Below, in pieces: positions 24,152 to 36,075 of a stretch of DNA of 64,000 nt. The DNA lies in assembly GCA_036417435.1 (NCBI GenBank), contig CM070904.1:130634695-130698694 (forward strand), given 5' to 3'. Source of the stretch: Inia geoffrensis (taxonomy: Eukaryota; Chordata; Mammalia; Artiodactyla; Iniidae). Position 1 is the first letter of the stretch. Each line of letters begins with the position of its first letter. The position numbers were made by a program, and so were the translations under genes. Under the pieces are notes generated by a model, which searched no databases, had not been told where the DNA came from, and saw only the letters and a list, made by a program, of their open reading frames with translations.

Positions 24152-24310
24152 GGTCTCCATAGCAACTACTCACCCTGACCACTGTAGCACGAAAGCAGCC
24201 ACGGACAATGTATAAATGAACAAGCATGGCTGTGTTCCCCAAGCACGCTCTTTACCAAAACAGACAGCTGCCGGATGTGGCCCACAGACTGTGGTTTACA
24301 GACCCCCGTT
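24152..24310. mobile_element. hAT-Charlie-like DNA transposon fragment
   Basis: gtagcacgaaagcagccacg, acaatgtataaatgaacaag, catggctgtgttccccaag and ggatgtggcccacagactgt followed by gtttacagaccccc correspond to a common mammalian non-autonomous hAT element. The 5' terminus is missing. Confidence 0.65.
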
Positions 24311-24315
24311 CTAAT

Positions 24316-25060
24316 TTGTAACGTGAGGATCCTGAAGGTTCCTATCACACAAGAATGTTGAGGAGCTGTGAGATGCTTGTAGGGCTCTTAGCACAGAACC
24401 TGCCAGACTGATAGAGGCCTAGGTTAACCCTGCACTCTGATTGGTTCGGGTGTGGAGGCAGAGGTCTGTATTTACCCATCTGCAGAACGTGGGACTCTCC
24501 TACCACCCTCTCCAGGCTACATATCTGTAAAATTTAATGGTCCCATGGACTATCGTTGGTCTTCACCAAAGTCAGACCCATTCAGGTGAGCAAATGACTC
24601 CTGAACCTGCTTCACATGTGCCTCATCCTCCTGGTGCAGGAAGAAGTGGAGGATAGGGGTGAGGGGTGATAGGTCCTGTGAATTCCCCCTCTAAGTATTT
24701 CTAGACGTCTCCTTTCGGTTCTGCATCTTTCCATCCTTACCATCGCCGTCTCATTTTCCATCTCTATCACTGAGGCTGCCTCTCATCTTACCCACTTTAA
24801 TCTCTCCTCCTGAGGCTGCCAGGGTGATCTTTGTCTACTGCAAGTCTCATCACATCACTCCTCTGTCTCAGAGACTCAGTAGTTTCTGCAAACTTCCACA
24901 ACCTTCTTTAGCCCCTAAGTCCTTAACTGGAGGCAGAATGGACTGGAAGAGTGTATACTAGACCATTATCTGGTTACCTCTGCGGGGGATGCAGGTGAAG
25001 ACAAAAGGAGTAGGGTTACACTTCTTACCTTATACACGGCTGTGTTTCCTGGGTACCTCA
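24316..25060. other. Unique DNA, with an L2-like patch
   Basis: About 24730-24925 (gtctcatcacatcactcctc and neighbours) resembles a LINE2-type fossil; the rest is unassigned. Confidence 0.4.
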
Positions 25061-25510
25061 TGCTGTATTCATTTTCTATTGCTGTGTACCAGTGACCCCC
25101 AAACCAAGTGGCTTAAAACAATAAGCCTTTATTAGCTCTCACTTTCTGTGTATCAGGAATCCTGGAGCAGCTTAGTGGGAGGTTCTGGCTTGAGGTTGCT
25201 GTCAGGGTGGTGGTTAAAGCTACCGCCATCTGAAAGCTCAACCGGGGCTGCGTGATCCACTTCCAAACTTACTGATGTGGCTCTGGGCTGCCAACCTCGG
25301 TTCCTTCCTGGTTGTTTGCCGGATCCTTGGCTCCTGTACACAAGGATCTCTCCCTGCAGCTGCTGAAGTGTCTTCATGACTCGGCAGCTAACTTCCCTGG
25401 GTGGGTGATCCAAGAGAGCAAGAAACAAGCTCGCATCCAAGGGTGGGGAGCTAGGCTTCACCTCTTGAAGGAAGAAGTATCAAAGAATATATGGATGTAT
25501 ATTAAAACCC
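25061..25510 (-). mobile_element. MaLR/MLT1-like LTR fragment, antisense
   Basis: tattcattttctattgctgt, gtggcttaaaacaataagcc, tgtgtatcaggaatcctgga and gtgatccacttccaaactta read in order as an antisense mammalian LTR of the MLT1 group. The sense 3' end is near 25061; the sense 5' end is indistinct. Confidence 0.55.
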
Positions 25511-25634
25511 CCACATATGCAGGTATGCATTTTTTAGCATGCATATCTCCGGATATATTTCTTTGCCCACGTATGGAAGTGCATGGGCCAAGAAACCAGG
25601 TAGACCTGCTTTAGATGCCAAGTTTCCCTTTGTG

Positions 25635-25800
25635 CTCATAATAGGTTCTTAAACAAGGCTTTATCTTCCCTAAGCTTCCATTTTTTATCTGTAAAAAGAG
25701 AACAAGGATACCTAATTCCAAGGAACGCTAGAGAGATTAGATGAAATCATGCATGGGATAGATGCTTAATAAAATGTGCCTGTTACGATGCAGGGCAGAC
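25635..25800 (+). repeat. MIR SINE, sense
   Basis: aagcttccattttttatctg, aacaaggatacctaattcca and gatagatgcttaataaaatg correspond to the MIR core and tail. Confidence 0.65.
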
Positions 25801-26397
25801 TGGGTCCCTTGCAGCCTCACCTCCCTCCACCATCTTGGGCATCTTGGGTTCCAGCCATGTGGACCGGTTCTGTGCTCTCTCAGACCAGGGCTGCTCCCAC
25901 ACAACATTTCTTCTGCCTGCAGCATCCTGCCACCTTCATAATTATTCTTGTTTTTATTAATAATCAAAATTACCATTCTATATGATCCCACAAAGGACTT
26001 TAAACACCAAAAGAGCTTATATGTTCAGTAGTACTATAGCACAGAAAACCAAAGCATAAAAGGGTAACTTCCTGCTTCCAGTTCCCTGCAGAGACAGCTT
26101 TCAATGGAGAAGTGTTCCTGAACACAGTTACAGCTCTGGGAGGTGGAGCCCGTCGCGGACCTCTCCTGACATTCTTCATTCTGGTTCTGCACATGGGAAG
26201 GATTATTTAGAAGGTGAGATCTATTGACACAAGCAAGTCTGCAGAAGACACACGTATAAGGGTGTGTAAAGAAGCCCTCAGTGTAAAACAGGTGGCTCTG
26301 GAGCCACCCAGAGAAAGGGAACAAGAGAAAAAAACGTGCTGATTCTTACAAATCGAATCCTTTTTGATATCTGTGTGATAACAAAGAACAGAGGGGC
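25801..26397. other. Unique DNA
   Basis: No feature recognised. Confidence 0.45.
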
Positions 26398-27108
26398 TGC
26401 AAGGCTGCGAGGCGGTGATTCTGACACTAACTCCAGTGCAGGTTTTATCCCCACACCACCAAGCAATTCTCCAGCACCAGCTGGGGGTCCTACAATTCGA
26501 CTCAATTCTGACGCTATCTACCTGGAGATGACGTCAGATCCCACAGGTTAAGAGCTCAGTCCCACTTCAGACACCAATCTCGAGTCCAGGTTGTCACCTG
26601 TGCTTCTGACCTACTGGCTATAGATTGGAGATTCCCACAGTCCCCTCCCCAGGTTTGATTACTTTGTCAGAGCAGCTCACAGAATTCAGGGAAACATCTT
26701 ACTTACTAGCTAGCTGGCTTATTATAAAAGAATATAATTCAGGGATAGCCAGGTGGAGGAGATGCACAGGGCAAGTCATGGGGAAGCAGTGAGAAACGTC
26801 CATGCCCTCTCCCAGCACCACTCTCCTGGAGGTTTCATTACATAGGCATGATTGATTAAATCATTGGCCATTGGCAGTTGAACCTCCATCCCTTCTCCCT
26901 TCCCTGGGGATGAGGGTGGTGGTAGTGGGACTGAAAGTTCCAAACCTCTTACCAGGGGGGTGGCTCCCCTGGCAACCAGCCTCCATCCTTATGTGACCTA
27001 CAGGTTTTCCACAAGTTTCATTAACATAACAAAAAGTTATAGGATCTCTATGCCCACATCTGGATAAAGACCAAATATGTATTTCTTATTATAAATCACA
27101 ACACCACA
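26398..27108 (-). mobile_element. Endogenous-retrovirus-type solo LTR, antisense; family shared with 2090-2560
   Basis: On the minus strand it begins tgtggtgttgtgatttataa at 27108, has a poly(A)-signal-like tataataagcc region followed by ctgaattctgtgagctgctc, and carries tgtgggatctgacgtcatc near its 3' end. It closes with CA at 26398. About 711 bp long, with no gag, pol or env sequence beside it. I recognise the sequence class from other mammals but do not assign a library name. Confidence 0.65.
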
Positions 27109-28701
27109 GAAGCTTATCCTCAAGGTGTCCAATAGGAAAACAAGTATGAGAATCTCAACTTGCAACTCACACCATGTTACAGCATTAAAATTTCAACCTA
27201 ATTGGAAATTTTCCAACAAACCTTTGCTCTCCAGACTAACAACATGAAAGGTCACTTATTAGGGACCCTTCTATTTGAACAGTTTTTTTTTACTTGATTA
27301 TAGTTTTATTCCCCATTTCGTTTTAAGGAATATACATTTTTGCCTAATGATTCATTTTCCACATTTGTATTTGTGTGGCAGTTTCTTTACTTACTCTTCC
27401 CGTCTCGTGGTTTCTAATGGTAAAACTCTACCAGTAATTTTACCAAACAAGAGCCCTTCTAGAAAGTTTCCTCCAGGTACCTCTGTCAGGATAGGTAACC
27501 CCCTAATCGTTATTTATATAATCAAACTAGCAATAGCTCCTCATGGACACCAGGCCCAAGGACACTGTTTTCATTATGGGAAAACAGTGACCACTGTGGG
27601 CTTCTGTCTCTGCAGGCTGCTTTCTTCTCCATTTGGAGGATGACAAAGGTCACCTGACTGACAGCAACATCTTCATTACATTGTGTGTTGTGCCCTTGAC
27701 TGTGAACTTGGGACCTATCAACAGAGGGATTTGTTGTGGCTTTGTATGAAATCTCAGCAGGGCATTTTGTGCAATGTAGTCTCATTTCTTTAGGGACTGG
27801 GCAGAGCTGAGGGAAAACCAACAATCACATCATGACGCAGCTGCCACAACAGGAAAACTCCTGCACAGCTAACACTTTTTATGTTCAGGCCCATGGAAGG
27901 GGCAGGAAACCAGACAGGTTTCAACTTGATTCTCAGCTCCAATCTGATGGTGATGTGAGAACACATCTGTGCTCAGTGAGAAAATGTTCTAGGATCGATT
28001 GGAAATGTCTTCCATGAGCAGAGGAGGAGGTGGGGGTGACCAGCTTGCTCTGTGTTTCCCTACCCTGGTCTGAATGGCTGAGCTCAGGGTATATGCCACA
28101 GTTTTGAGCTAGAGTATCACTTCTCTGACCTCTTTAAGGTAAAACAGAAGCTGCACATTATCTTGGCATCTCCAGAATGTATTAGGTGCCCCTGAAGAAA
28201 CCATGGGGTAGTGGCCATTTAGTTGCACCAGATCTTTGACTCCGAGCAACTGTCAGCTTGGTAAGTACAGGTGCACAGATTAGTAACTAAACTGAGAGGC
28301 AGGTCCACATAAAATGGGTATGGCTTTTCCTAGGAGTCTTGAACAAAAGACCAATACTTCAGACCAAACAAGAGGCTAGGAATGAAGCCAGACTCTGTGT
28401 CCCAATGTAGGAAACAAACAGGGAACACAAGCAAAGTCGTGGCAGGAATACTTAGTCCAAAGGTCTACAGAAGAGTGGAGTCCCAGGGGCTAAGCTCAGA
28501 GAAACAAGAACATGAGTGGGTTCTGATGACACTCTTCAATTGATAGGTCATAGAATCTTAGAGTTTGAATGAACCTTTCAGGTGATCGAGTTCCCTAGCT
28601 GGTACATCCTCCCTCACCCCCAGGGCCAACAAATGCCATGCTGATGGCGTGGGAAGAGTGTTCTACCTTCTGCTCCTGTTTAAACCCCGTTTTTAGGCAC
28701 A
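27109..28701. other. Unique DNA
   Basis: No gene recognised. The part near 27540-27800 has LTR-like texture but was not assigned. Confidence 0.4.
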
Positions 28702-28803
28702 GCCAGATCAGAACTGGCAGCCCTTGTGCCAGATCAGAACTGGCAGCCCTTGTGCCAGATCAGAACTGGCAGCCCTTGTGCCAGATCAGAACTGGCAGCC
28801 CTG
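28702..28803. repeat. 26-bp minisatellite, about 3.9 identical copies
   Basis: The unit gccagatcagaactggcagc+ccttgt starts at 28702, 28728, 28754 and 28780; the last copy breaks off after 23 bases. The copies are identical. There are no spacers, so this is a tandem array. Because 26 is not a multiple of three and the unit lacks plus-strand stops, all three plus frames stay open across it. Confidence 0.97.
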
Positions 28804-30410
28804 TTATTCTCCCTTCAGTCTTCATTCATTCATTCGGTCAGGACTTTTTGGAGGACCATGCCAGCAGGGGTCCAGGGTCCCTGTCTGAGAGGTCTCCACC
28901 TTCACCTTGGATTTCCTCAAACATAGAGTCACCAAGAATTGTCCAAGGGGTATTGTGGCTTGGCAGGGAATATGGCCAAGTATTCAGAACCCCAAATTTC
29001 ACACTCACCAAGAGCTTCCTGCAGTCACGCATTCTCTGGACAATTATTAAAACCAGCACACTATTTCCCTTTTTTCAAATTCTGGCTGAAACAGATCATT
29101 GTCTGATGTGGTCATGATGGCTGCCCTGCGTGGCCATATTCACCGAGTCTTTGGAGCGGGTGGGGAGGGGAGTCAAAGAGCCCGAGGATGCTCCATGCCC
29201 TGTAGGGCTGCGAGCTGTGGTGCACATGTGAAAGATTAGCATTCTCCTCCCCAGCAGAAGGCGGGGAGGAGGCCCCATGGCTGGGGTCCTCTCAATGTCC
29301 GGCAGCTCTGAGTTGGGTTCTTCTCTAAGGTTCGGCTTCCCTGGCCTGCCCCATTCTTGGCCTCTGGGCCTTCTCTCTGGTCTAATGACTGACTCTCTGT
29401 ATCTACGAACCTGGTGGCTGACCTTGCCACGTGGAGAAAGCCGTGGACTCCTCAATAGCACTAAACACTGTGTCCTCTGGTCCTTCAGGTCCCAGGCTGC
29501 TGAAACCTGCCCCAGGGTCTCAGGTATGAGATACAATGCATTGCCTCAGGACTGTTTCCTCCCATATCCCTGGGGTTTGGGGAAGGGATCTGCAATGGGG
29601 CGGGGATCTGCCTGTACTTGAGAAGTTCCTTAAAGAACTGGTGGGATTATCTCCCCTTGAAGAAAGGTAAAGTGAGGGTCATGCTAACTACATTCAAGGT
29701 TAAGAGTTGAGGTATTTCATTTCTTAATTTACCATTAGCGATAACTTGCTACTCTCAGGGTCCACATATGACACTGTGCCCATGCCCTTCAGATGAACCC
29801 TGAGACCCAGCCCAGCTCCTCGGACTTTCTTTGGACTAGAACTTGGCAGAGGGAGGCCCAGGGCCTTGGTTAAACCATGGTCCAGTTGGAGCCTGAGACC
29901 TACATCTGGTCCAGCCACATTCGTCCCAAGGGGAGATATTGGAGGGTCAGTTGGTGCCACTTTCTTTAACCACCACATTTGCCAAAGAGCCTCTTCTCCC
30001 TTTTTAAAAAAAAAAAAAAATGCTTGCTCTAGCTCATTCAATCCTATCAGATGGACACTGACAGATGTTAGGGAGAAGTAAAGGTGAGGTCTGATTTCTT
30101 TCACCAGCAATGACTACTGGCAGTGACCCAGGACAGCAGGTCTCCTTGACTCCCCTTGGCCTGTCGCAGTTTCCATGACCACCCTGTCCTCTCACAATGC
30201 ATCTCTGTCATGAGCCTAGACCCAGAAAGTGATGTCTACTGTAAGGTTCTGTCTACACTAGAAGGCCGGGACACCCCCCGTCACCTCCTGGGCACCCAAG
30301 ACCTCCCTGGGATCATGCCTTAGCTCTCCTATGAGACAAGGAGCCAGGACAGCCAAGGCCACTGTATCTATGATACAGACACCAAAAATGGCAGCAAGCA
30401 ACTGTTACTG
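28804..30410. other. Unique DNA
   Basis: Contains an A tract at about 30005-30020 and a 146-codon minus-strand frame (29096-29536) without family resemblance; no gene supported. Confidence 0.45.
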
Positions 30411-30770
30411 GCAACATGCATTGTGTGCTTATAGCACCCTAGGTACACCGTGATGCACACACCTCAACTGCCCTCATCTTCACAACTGCCTTTGAGGGTA
30501 CCATTGTATTTCATTTCCATTTGGCAGGCAAGGAATGGAGTTACTACTTATTAATCATGTCCTCCATGCCAGTTGCTTCACTAAATGTATTACATGTGCT
30601 ATCTCACTTGACCTTCACAGTAGCTCTAAGAGATGGATGCTTATTTCACAGATGGGAACACTGGAGGCTTGGAAGATGGTAAGTAACTTGCCTGAGGCCA
30701 CAGAGTTTATCAGCCATAGAAGTAGAGGACTCAGACCCAGGCAGTGGTCCCAGAGCACCCACCACGACCA
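30411..30770 (-). repeat. Two adjacent MIR fragments, antisense
   Basis: First copy about 30411-30535 (tgtgcttatagcaccctagg, catcttcacaactgcctttg). Second about 30545-30770 (catgtgctatctcacttgac, cttatttcacagatgggaac, taagtaacttgcctgaggcc). Each carries its own set of antisense MIR landmarks. Confidence 0.7.
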
Positions 30771-32535
30771 CAGCAAGACCCAGGTGGGTGACTTTCTGAA
30801 GGCACCCAGGTCCCCACTCCTGCCTAAATGATTCTGCTCTGAGATGGCCCTCTGTGCTCTCTGGCAAGGCAGTGACCCCTCCAAGCCTCCTCAAGTGGGT
30901 GAGGGCTGGGCGAGGGCTGGGATGCTGAGCTCAGGGGTGGACTGGGTTGACACTTGGACCAGAAAGCCTTGGGAAAAGAGTGCATCGAAATACAGTGGTT
31001 AAGTGTGCTCCATAGAAGTGGGGGGGAGGGAGGGAATGTGTGTGCCAGAATGGCACAAGGGAATTTTTGCATAATAACAACCATATGTCCTCAAAGAATG
31101 GGAACAGTTTTCCCTTTTTTGCACAAGGACCCTGGAAACTGCTTCAGGAAATTAGCTTCAACCCCCTGATTAAGTTAAACTAAACGTGTCAGAAAGGCAG
31201 ATGAAGTGAAAATGTGCCTTCGAGCGTCATGTGGCTTCTGACATTCCCAATCATTAACCACATTAAATTGAGAGAGATACCGTATGTAGACAAAGAAAAC
31301 GTCAGAGTATCTTGGGTGAAACTAAATCCTTCAAAGATCAGGTTGTTCATTTCTCATATAGCAGCTCTCTAGGTAGATCTGAAATTCAATCTCATACTGA
31401 CAGAATTATTTGAGAGAAAAATTCCCATAGAAAAGAACACACATTGTTTACTGGCATTTGGTCTTAATTTAAAATACTGTGGTAAATAGAATTAAACCAC
31501 TGATCTGCTCACCTTATGGAAGCTTTACACAAAGACTTGTTTCCAGCATCATTTTCAACACTCACTAATAAGAACTGTAATCGTGTCTTTTAAAATCCCT
31601 CTACTCAGGAAACCTTGACCTTGAAATGAATCACAATGACCATATTGACTTCAGGCACCCATCACGTGACTGCCACATGCACTTCCAATTTCCTAAGCAT
31701 TTCTTTGTCAATTGGCATCAGATAATGGGTACTTAGAGTGAAGCCATTTCCTCTTCATTTTCTTACCTCATTATTTTGATTAGCGTGGAATGACACCACT
31801 TGAACTTTACTTTATGATCGCATCAAGGAGAAATTGGCAAGCTCTTGGGCCTTCTCGTCTCTCTTTTCCCATCTTTCCAAACTTAGAAGCAGTGTTGAAC
31901 AATTCCCAAGAATCTTTTTCACAGGCCCGGAAAAGTCTTCATTCCCAAAGAAGCTGAAGCAATTCTGCAGAGTCAGGGCTGTGACTCAAAACGCCCTGTT
32001 GTACGGTGACATCGGAATCACATGGTCCTGGGGCAACTGGCAAGCTGAGGCTGCAAGAAGAAAGCTCTGAAACCGCAAGTTTGTAAACGGAGTGAGTTTT
32101 GTTTTTTGGAGGCAGGTCCCTAGGGAATCTGAGTAGACATCTCGTCTGCAGGTACGAGGTATGTAATGGACTTTCATTGGGGCCAAATTAAGCTTTGAAG
32201 AGAGCCCTCCCTTAAAGTGGCCGAGGTAGCCTTATACCTTGAGCTACCTTTTTGTTCTTTTTGTCTCAGAGACATAAGATGATTTATGAAGGCTGTTGCT
32301 CTTCCTCAATCAGAAGCTGTTGGAAATACATGCTGTGTGACTCTGTGTTTGAGTTTGAAAGCAGCTCTTTTGCCCCCTTTCCTGTTTGCCCCTCTCTGTT
32401 CCCTTCTAACCTTAAAAGAACCTAATTAGAGGAATGAGGTCACTAGACAATTTAATCCAACTCCTGACTTATATGCTCTCCTGAAAACACACCATGCCTT
32501 GCCTAATCTGTTGATTCTTTTCCTAGACAAAAAGT
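30771..32535. other. Repeat-free unique DNA
   Basis: One of the longest stretches in which no interspersed repeat was recognised; AT-rich from about 31170 to 31830. No exon can be supported. Confidence 0.45.
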
Positions 32536-32539
32536 GAGA

Positions 32540-32904
32540 ATGAAGAATTAAGTCGTTTCAGAATGACTAGCTCTCTACCCCTAACAGCCCCCTTAGCAAT
32601 CGTGCAGGCAGATCACGCAGGTAAGATAACATCTGGAGAGAGAGTCCACCAGTCTGCACACAATGGAGAAGGAGGCAGAACCCAACCTCCTGCCCCCATG
32701 ATTCGCTGAGACTCCTCCCCCTTTTTCTGCTTTAAAAACTGTCATGACCGAACAGAGTCTTCAGAGTTGGTCTCAGGACAAAAGTCCACCTTCTCCCCAG
32801 ATTGCTGGCTGTCCTGAGTAAAGCACCTTTCCTTTCTACTGACACTTGCCTCTCAGATTATTGGCTTTTGAGCAGCAAGAAGCCGAACTGGAATTCAGTA
32901 ACAA
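32540..32904 (+). mobile_element. Solo LTR, ERV1 (gamma-type), sense
   Basis: Has LTR architecture: a U3 part, a TATA-like ctttaaaaactgtcatgacc near 32731, an R/U5 poly(A)-like ctgagtaaagcacctttcct near 32814, and a 3' end ggaattcagtaaca. The likely 5' end is tgagaatgaag near 32535. No primer-binding site or viral coding sequence follows, so it is a solitary LTR. Confidence 0.6.
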
Positions 32905-33845
32905 GTTCCCACTTCTGTTGGCTCTTAGCTGGCCGCACCTTCGATGAGGCGGAAGCCCCACCCTTCTACAGGAACAGCCTTTCTAAAATCCAAGGACCGC
33001 CCTCCTCTCTTTGTCGACTATCTCTGTTTCTTTGTTGTTATGGGACATATTCCCTCTTTTGTGACATTAAACTTTGTTCTGCTTGTTGAACTTCTCTGCT
33101 ACCTCCCTGGGGTAAAGAATGAGTGCTTACACCTGAGACCGGCATAGATTTATACATGAGCCCTGCGTGATCAGAGCAGCCATAGCAGACAAGAACAAGC
33201 CGCATGTTCTTTCCAGGATAAATGATGGAGAGAGACCCCCTGGCAGATCAAAACCTACTGCTTTCCAGCTCACTCCAAGCTCATTCAGTTTCCACTTAAT
33301 GACATTTTTATTTGTGAAATTAATGTAGATATTTAGATATTTTCCCTCTAGAAATGACTTAAAACTTGAAAGTAAATGGTTGTTTTCATAACAATCAGTA
33401 TTTTGACTATTTCAAGCAGCAACGTCACATTTCTCAACCCTCTCCCACTATCGAAGTAACTTCTAGATGATAGCATTCATGGTAGCACACATTTTCCCTT
33501 CCTCGCCTCCAACTGTAGTCTTTGATACTGTGTTTCGGAATTAAACAGTCAGGTCTAAATTGGCGTTGATTCAGAAAGGTCTAGGCATTCTTGCTTAATA
33601 CCCTTGAAAGGAAAATGATGTCTAGGGTAGATTCCCTGGACACTGCCTTTAGGTAACTATTCAGTGCTGAGGTGTCATTCAACTCACATCTACATGGAGA
33701 AGTCATTCCCCAGTTCATCTTCCCTTTGTCCCTTGCTCTCACTTCTGACTCATCACCTGGGCCTTGTAGAGTCCCTTATGGTTGAACAGTGATTTACTGA
33801 TTAGAGAGCAGTCATATAAATGGCCACTTTCTGTCTTTGTTGCCA
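32905..33845. other. Unique DNA
   Basis: A further LTR-like poly(A) motif occurs near 33065-33090 (acattaaactttgttctgct); otherwise nothing recognised. Confidence 0.4.
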
Positions 33846-33970
33846 AGCAGTTGATTATTCTAATTTTGCACTGGAGGAAGACAATGCTCACTGAAAAGTA
33901 GTGTCTTGCCCAAGCCCGTGCAGCTAATAAGATGAGACAGAACTAGAATGCACACCTGTGTCAGTCTGGG
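33846..33970 (-). repeat. MIR fragment, antisense
   Basis: gtagtgtcttgcccaagccc, tgcagctaataagatgagac and agaactagaatgcacacctg follow the antisense MIR core. Confidence 0.7.
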
Positions 33971-34260
33971 CTCCTTCCAGCAGGCCACCCAGGACTGCGT
34001 ATCTTGATGACATTTATGGTGTGAATGCTTCTCATACCTTGGAACTCTTCCCGGAGCCTTGGCTGATAGTTAAGTGTTATTGAATGGCTGTAAGAAAGAG
34101 TGAGAAGACAGTAAGTATATTCATGAGAATATCATAGTCTCCTTAAATAAGGAAGGTACTAAAGGCTCCCAATGTTGGATGTCTCAACAGAGATATTACG
34201 GAGCCTCCAGAGCTTCCTTGTTCTCACCATGAGAAACGAGTGTCAAAACCATGTCCATGG

Positions 34261-34550
34261 GGCTCCCCTGGTGGCGCAGTGGTTGAGAGTCCGCCTGCCG
34301 ATGCAGGGGACGCGGGTTCGTGCCCCGGTCCGGGAAGATCTCACATGCCACAGAGCGGCTGGGCCCGTGAGCCATGGCCGCTGAGCCTGCGCGTCCGGAG
34401 CCTGTGGTCCACAACGGGAGAGGCCACGATAGTGAGAGGCCCACGCACCGCGATGAAGAGTGGCCCCCGCTTGCCACAACTAGAGAAAGCCCTCGCACAG
34501 AAACGAAGACCCAACACAGCAAAAATAAATAAATTAATTTAAAAAAAAAC
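34261..34550 (+). mobile_element. CHR SINE, composite long form
   Basis: The first ~185 bp is the standard short-form CHR sequence. From about 34450 it continues as the 3' module of the long form (gatgaagagtggcccccgct, cacaactagagaaagccctc, gacccaacacagc) with an aaataaataaatt tail. Target duplications with one mismatch lie at 34245-34260 (aaaaccatgtccatgg) and 34551-34566 (aaaaacatgtccatgg). Confidence 0.92.
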
Positions 34551-34829
34551 AAAAACATGTCCATGGATCCGTAAACCTATTCTTGTTAAATATGCAAGAA
34601 CTCTGAACCCCTGCTCATTAACAATTAATGTCCAGAGAATGACCTAAGCACCAGAAATCTAAGTACATTTTTCAATTTCTGTTTTTCTAAAGAATAAGGA
34701 AGCAATGATTTATAATTGTCCAACAACATTCTTTTCTCCAAACTAAAAAGCCCTAAATTTTTTTACTCATAAAATGAAAACAAACACAGTTATACCATTT
34801 ATCTTGTTTTCCAAACACTCGACCATTTT

Positions 34830-35075
34830 GTTAGCCTCTCTGTGAGCTAGCTTTACAACAGTGCCCTTAAATTTTGGAGACTAAAACTGGACACAGTTTT
34901 ATAATAAAGGCCTGATAAATATGCCAAATATCATAACATATAAACCTGTTTTCATGTTAATATATGGTGATGCTTGACTCCTTCTTTTCATAACACTATA
35001 CCATTATTGACTCATACTTTATTACTGGTCAAGAACTATCTCTAGGTCTTTCTCAAGGGTATAACTATTGGATGT
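34830..35075 (-). repeat. L3/CR1 LINE relic, antisense (tentative)
   Basis: aaaactggacacagttttat, tattgactcatactttatt and ctatctctaggtctttctca are in the same order as the antisense CR1/L3 reverse-transcriptase C-terminus. Very decayed. Confidence 0.4.
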
Positions 35076-35630
35076 GTTCATCTCTTGATTCTTCATTGCT
35101 ATTCTAGTGATTCATACTATGCCAGACCCCTATTGCATTGCTTCCTCTTTACAGTAGAACAAAAACAGAACAGCCTGGACAAAGCAATTTCCTTTTTCTT
35201 TTGATATTTACATACATGATGCTCAAGCAGTATGTGCACAGAGCTGCTATGGTAAGTGTGGTGAGCCTGGTGCTCTCAGGAGACCAAGAATGACTGTCAA
35301 GAGGGCTTAGGAAAGTACCTCGGTGCTGGCACCCAGGGCAGTGGGAAGTGCAGGGGGTATGGAGCTGGGCTGGCTCATACCGTTCCCCAGTTTGTCTCCT
35401 CTCCCAGGTCACTTCCTGTCAGAGCAGGAACTTCCAAGTGGTTCTGTGTAAGTGGAGCTTTCCTAGATGTGTACAGGGTGAGGTCAACACCACCCTTCTT
35501 CCCTAGCTTTCAATTTACTGTAATTGTGAGCTGGCAAATTTAATATTTTGTGTCTTGGATGGTGGGAGCAAAAGAGCCTATCTGGCCAGGATGGAACCCA
35601 CACTAGTTTATGTTATATGTTGCCATATTT
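35076..35630. other. Unique DNA
   Basis: Nothing recognised. Confidence 0.45.
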
Positions 35631-35750
35631 GTTCATTCATTCATTCATTCCTCCAGCACACTTTTGGAACTCCTTCTGCATGCACAGCGTCATGTTAGGC
35701 TCTAGGCAAGAAAAGAATCCTGCCTGCAGGAGCTAATAGGGTTCCCCAGC
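35631..35750 (-). repeat. L2 LINE 3' end, antisense
   Basis: ttcattcattcattcattcc at the 3' terminus, then gcatgcacagcgtcatgtta and ggctctaggcaagaaaagaa. Confidence 0.6.
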
Positions 35751-35894
35751 AAACTCTTTGCCAAGGCCTTCTGTCACCCTAGCAAAGGAAGCAGGTACAT
35801 CTTGAACAAATTTCCACATGGAATCCAGTGCTTGGTGCCACGGAGTCTGGGCAAAAATTTAGGTTTGCTCTAGGAAGGCAGCAAGTTACAGCAG

Positions 35895-36075
35895 ATCAGG
35901 CATGAACATAGGAGCCATCAGACCTAACAATGTCACTTACTAATTAGGTAAACATGGGCAAGGAAATTAACTTCTGAACTGTAAAATGGAGCTAAAAACA
36001 GAACCCCTTCCATAGGGCTGTTATGACAATTCAGTCAATGTTTGCATGAAGAACTTAACTACAATCACATTCAGG
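35895..36075 (+). repeat. MIR SINE, sense
   Basis: gtcacttactaattaggtaa, tgaactgtaaaatggagcta and tccatagggctgttatgaca follow the MIR consensus order. Confidence 0.72.

Noticed and set aside
28702..28803. CRISPR-like direct repeats
   Set aside because: The 26-bp units are contiguous with no spacers, and the genome is mammalian.
28638..29117. 159-codon plus-strand frame with an internal peptide repeat
   Set aside because: The repeat is a by-product of the stop-free 26-bp minisatellite being read in three successive frames. The rest has no family resemblance.
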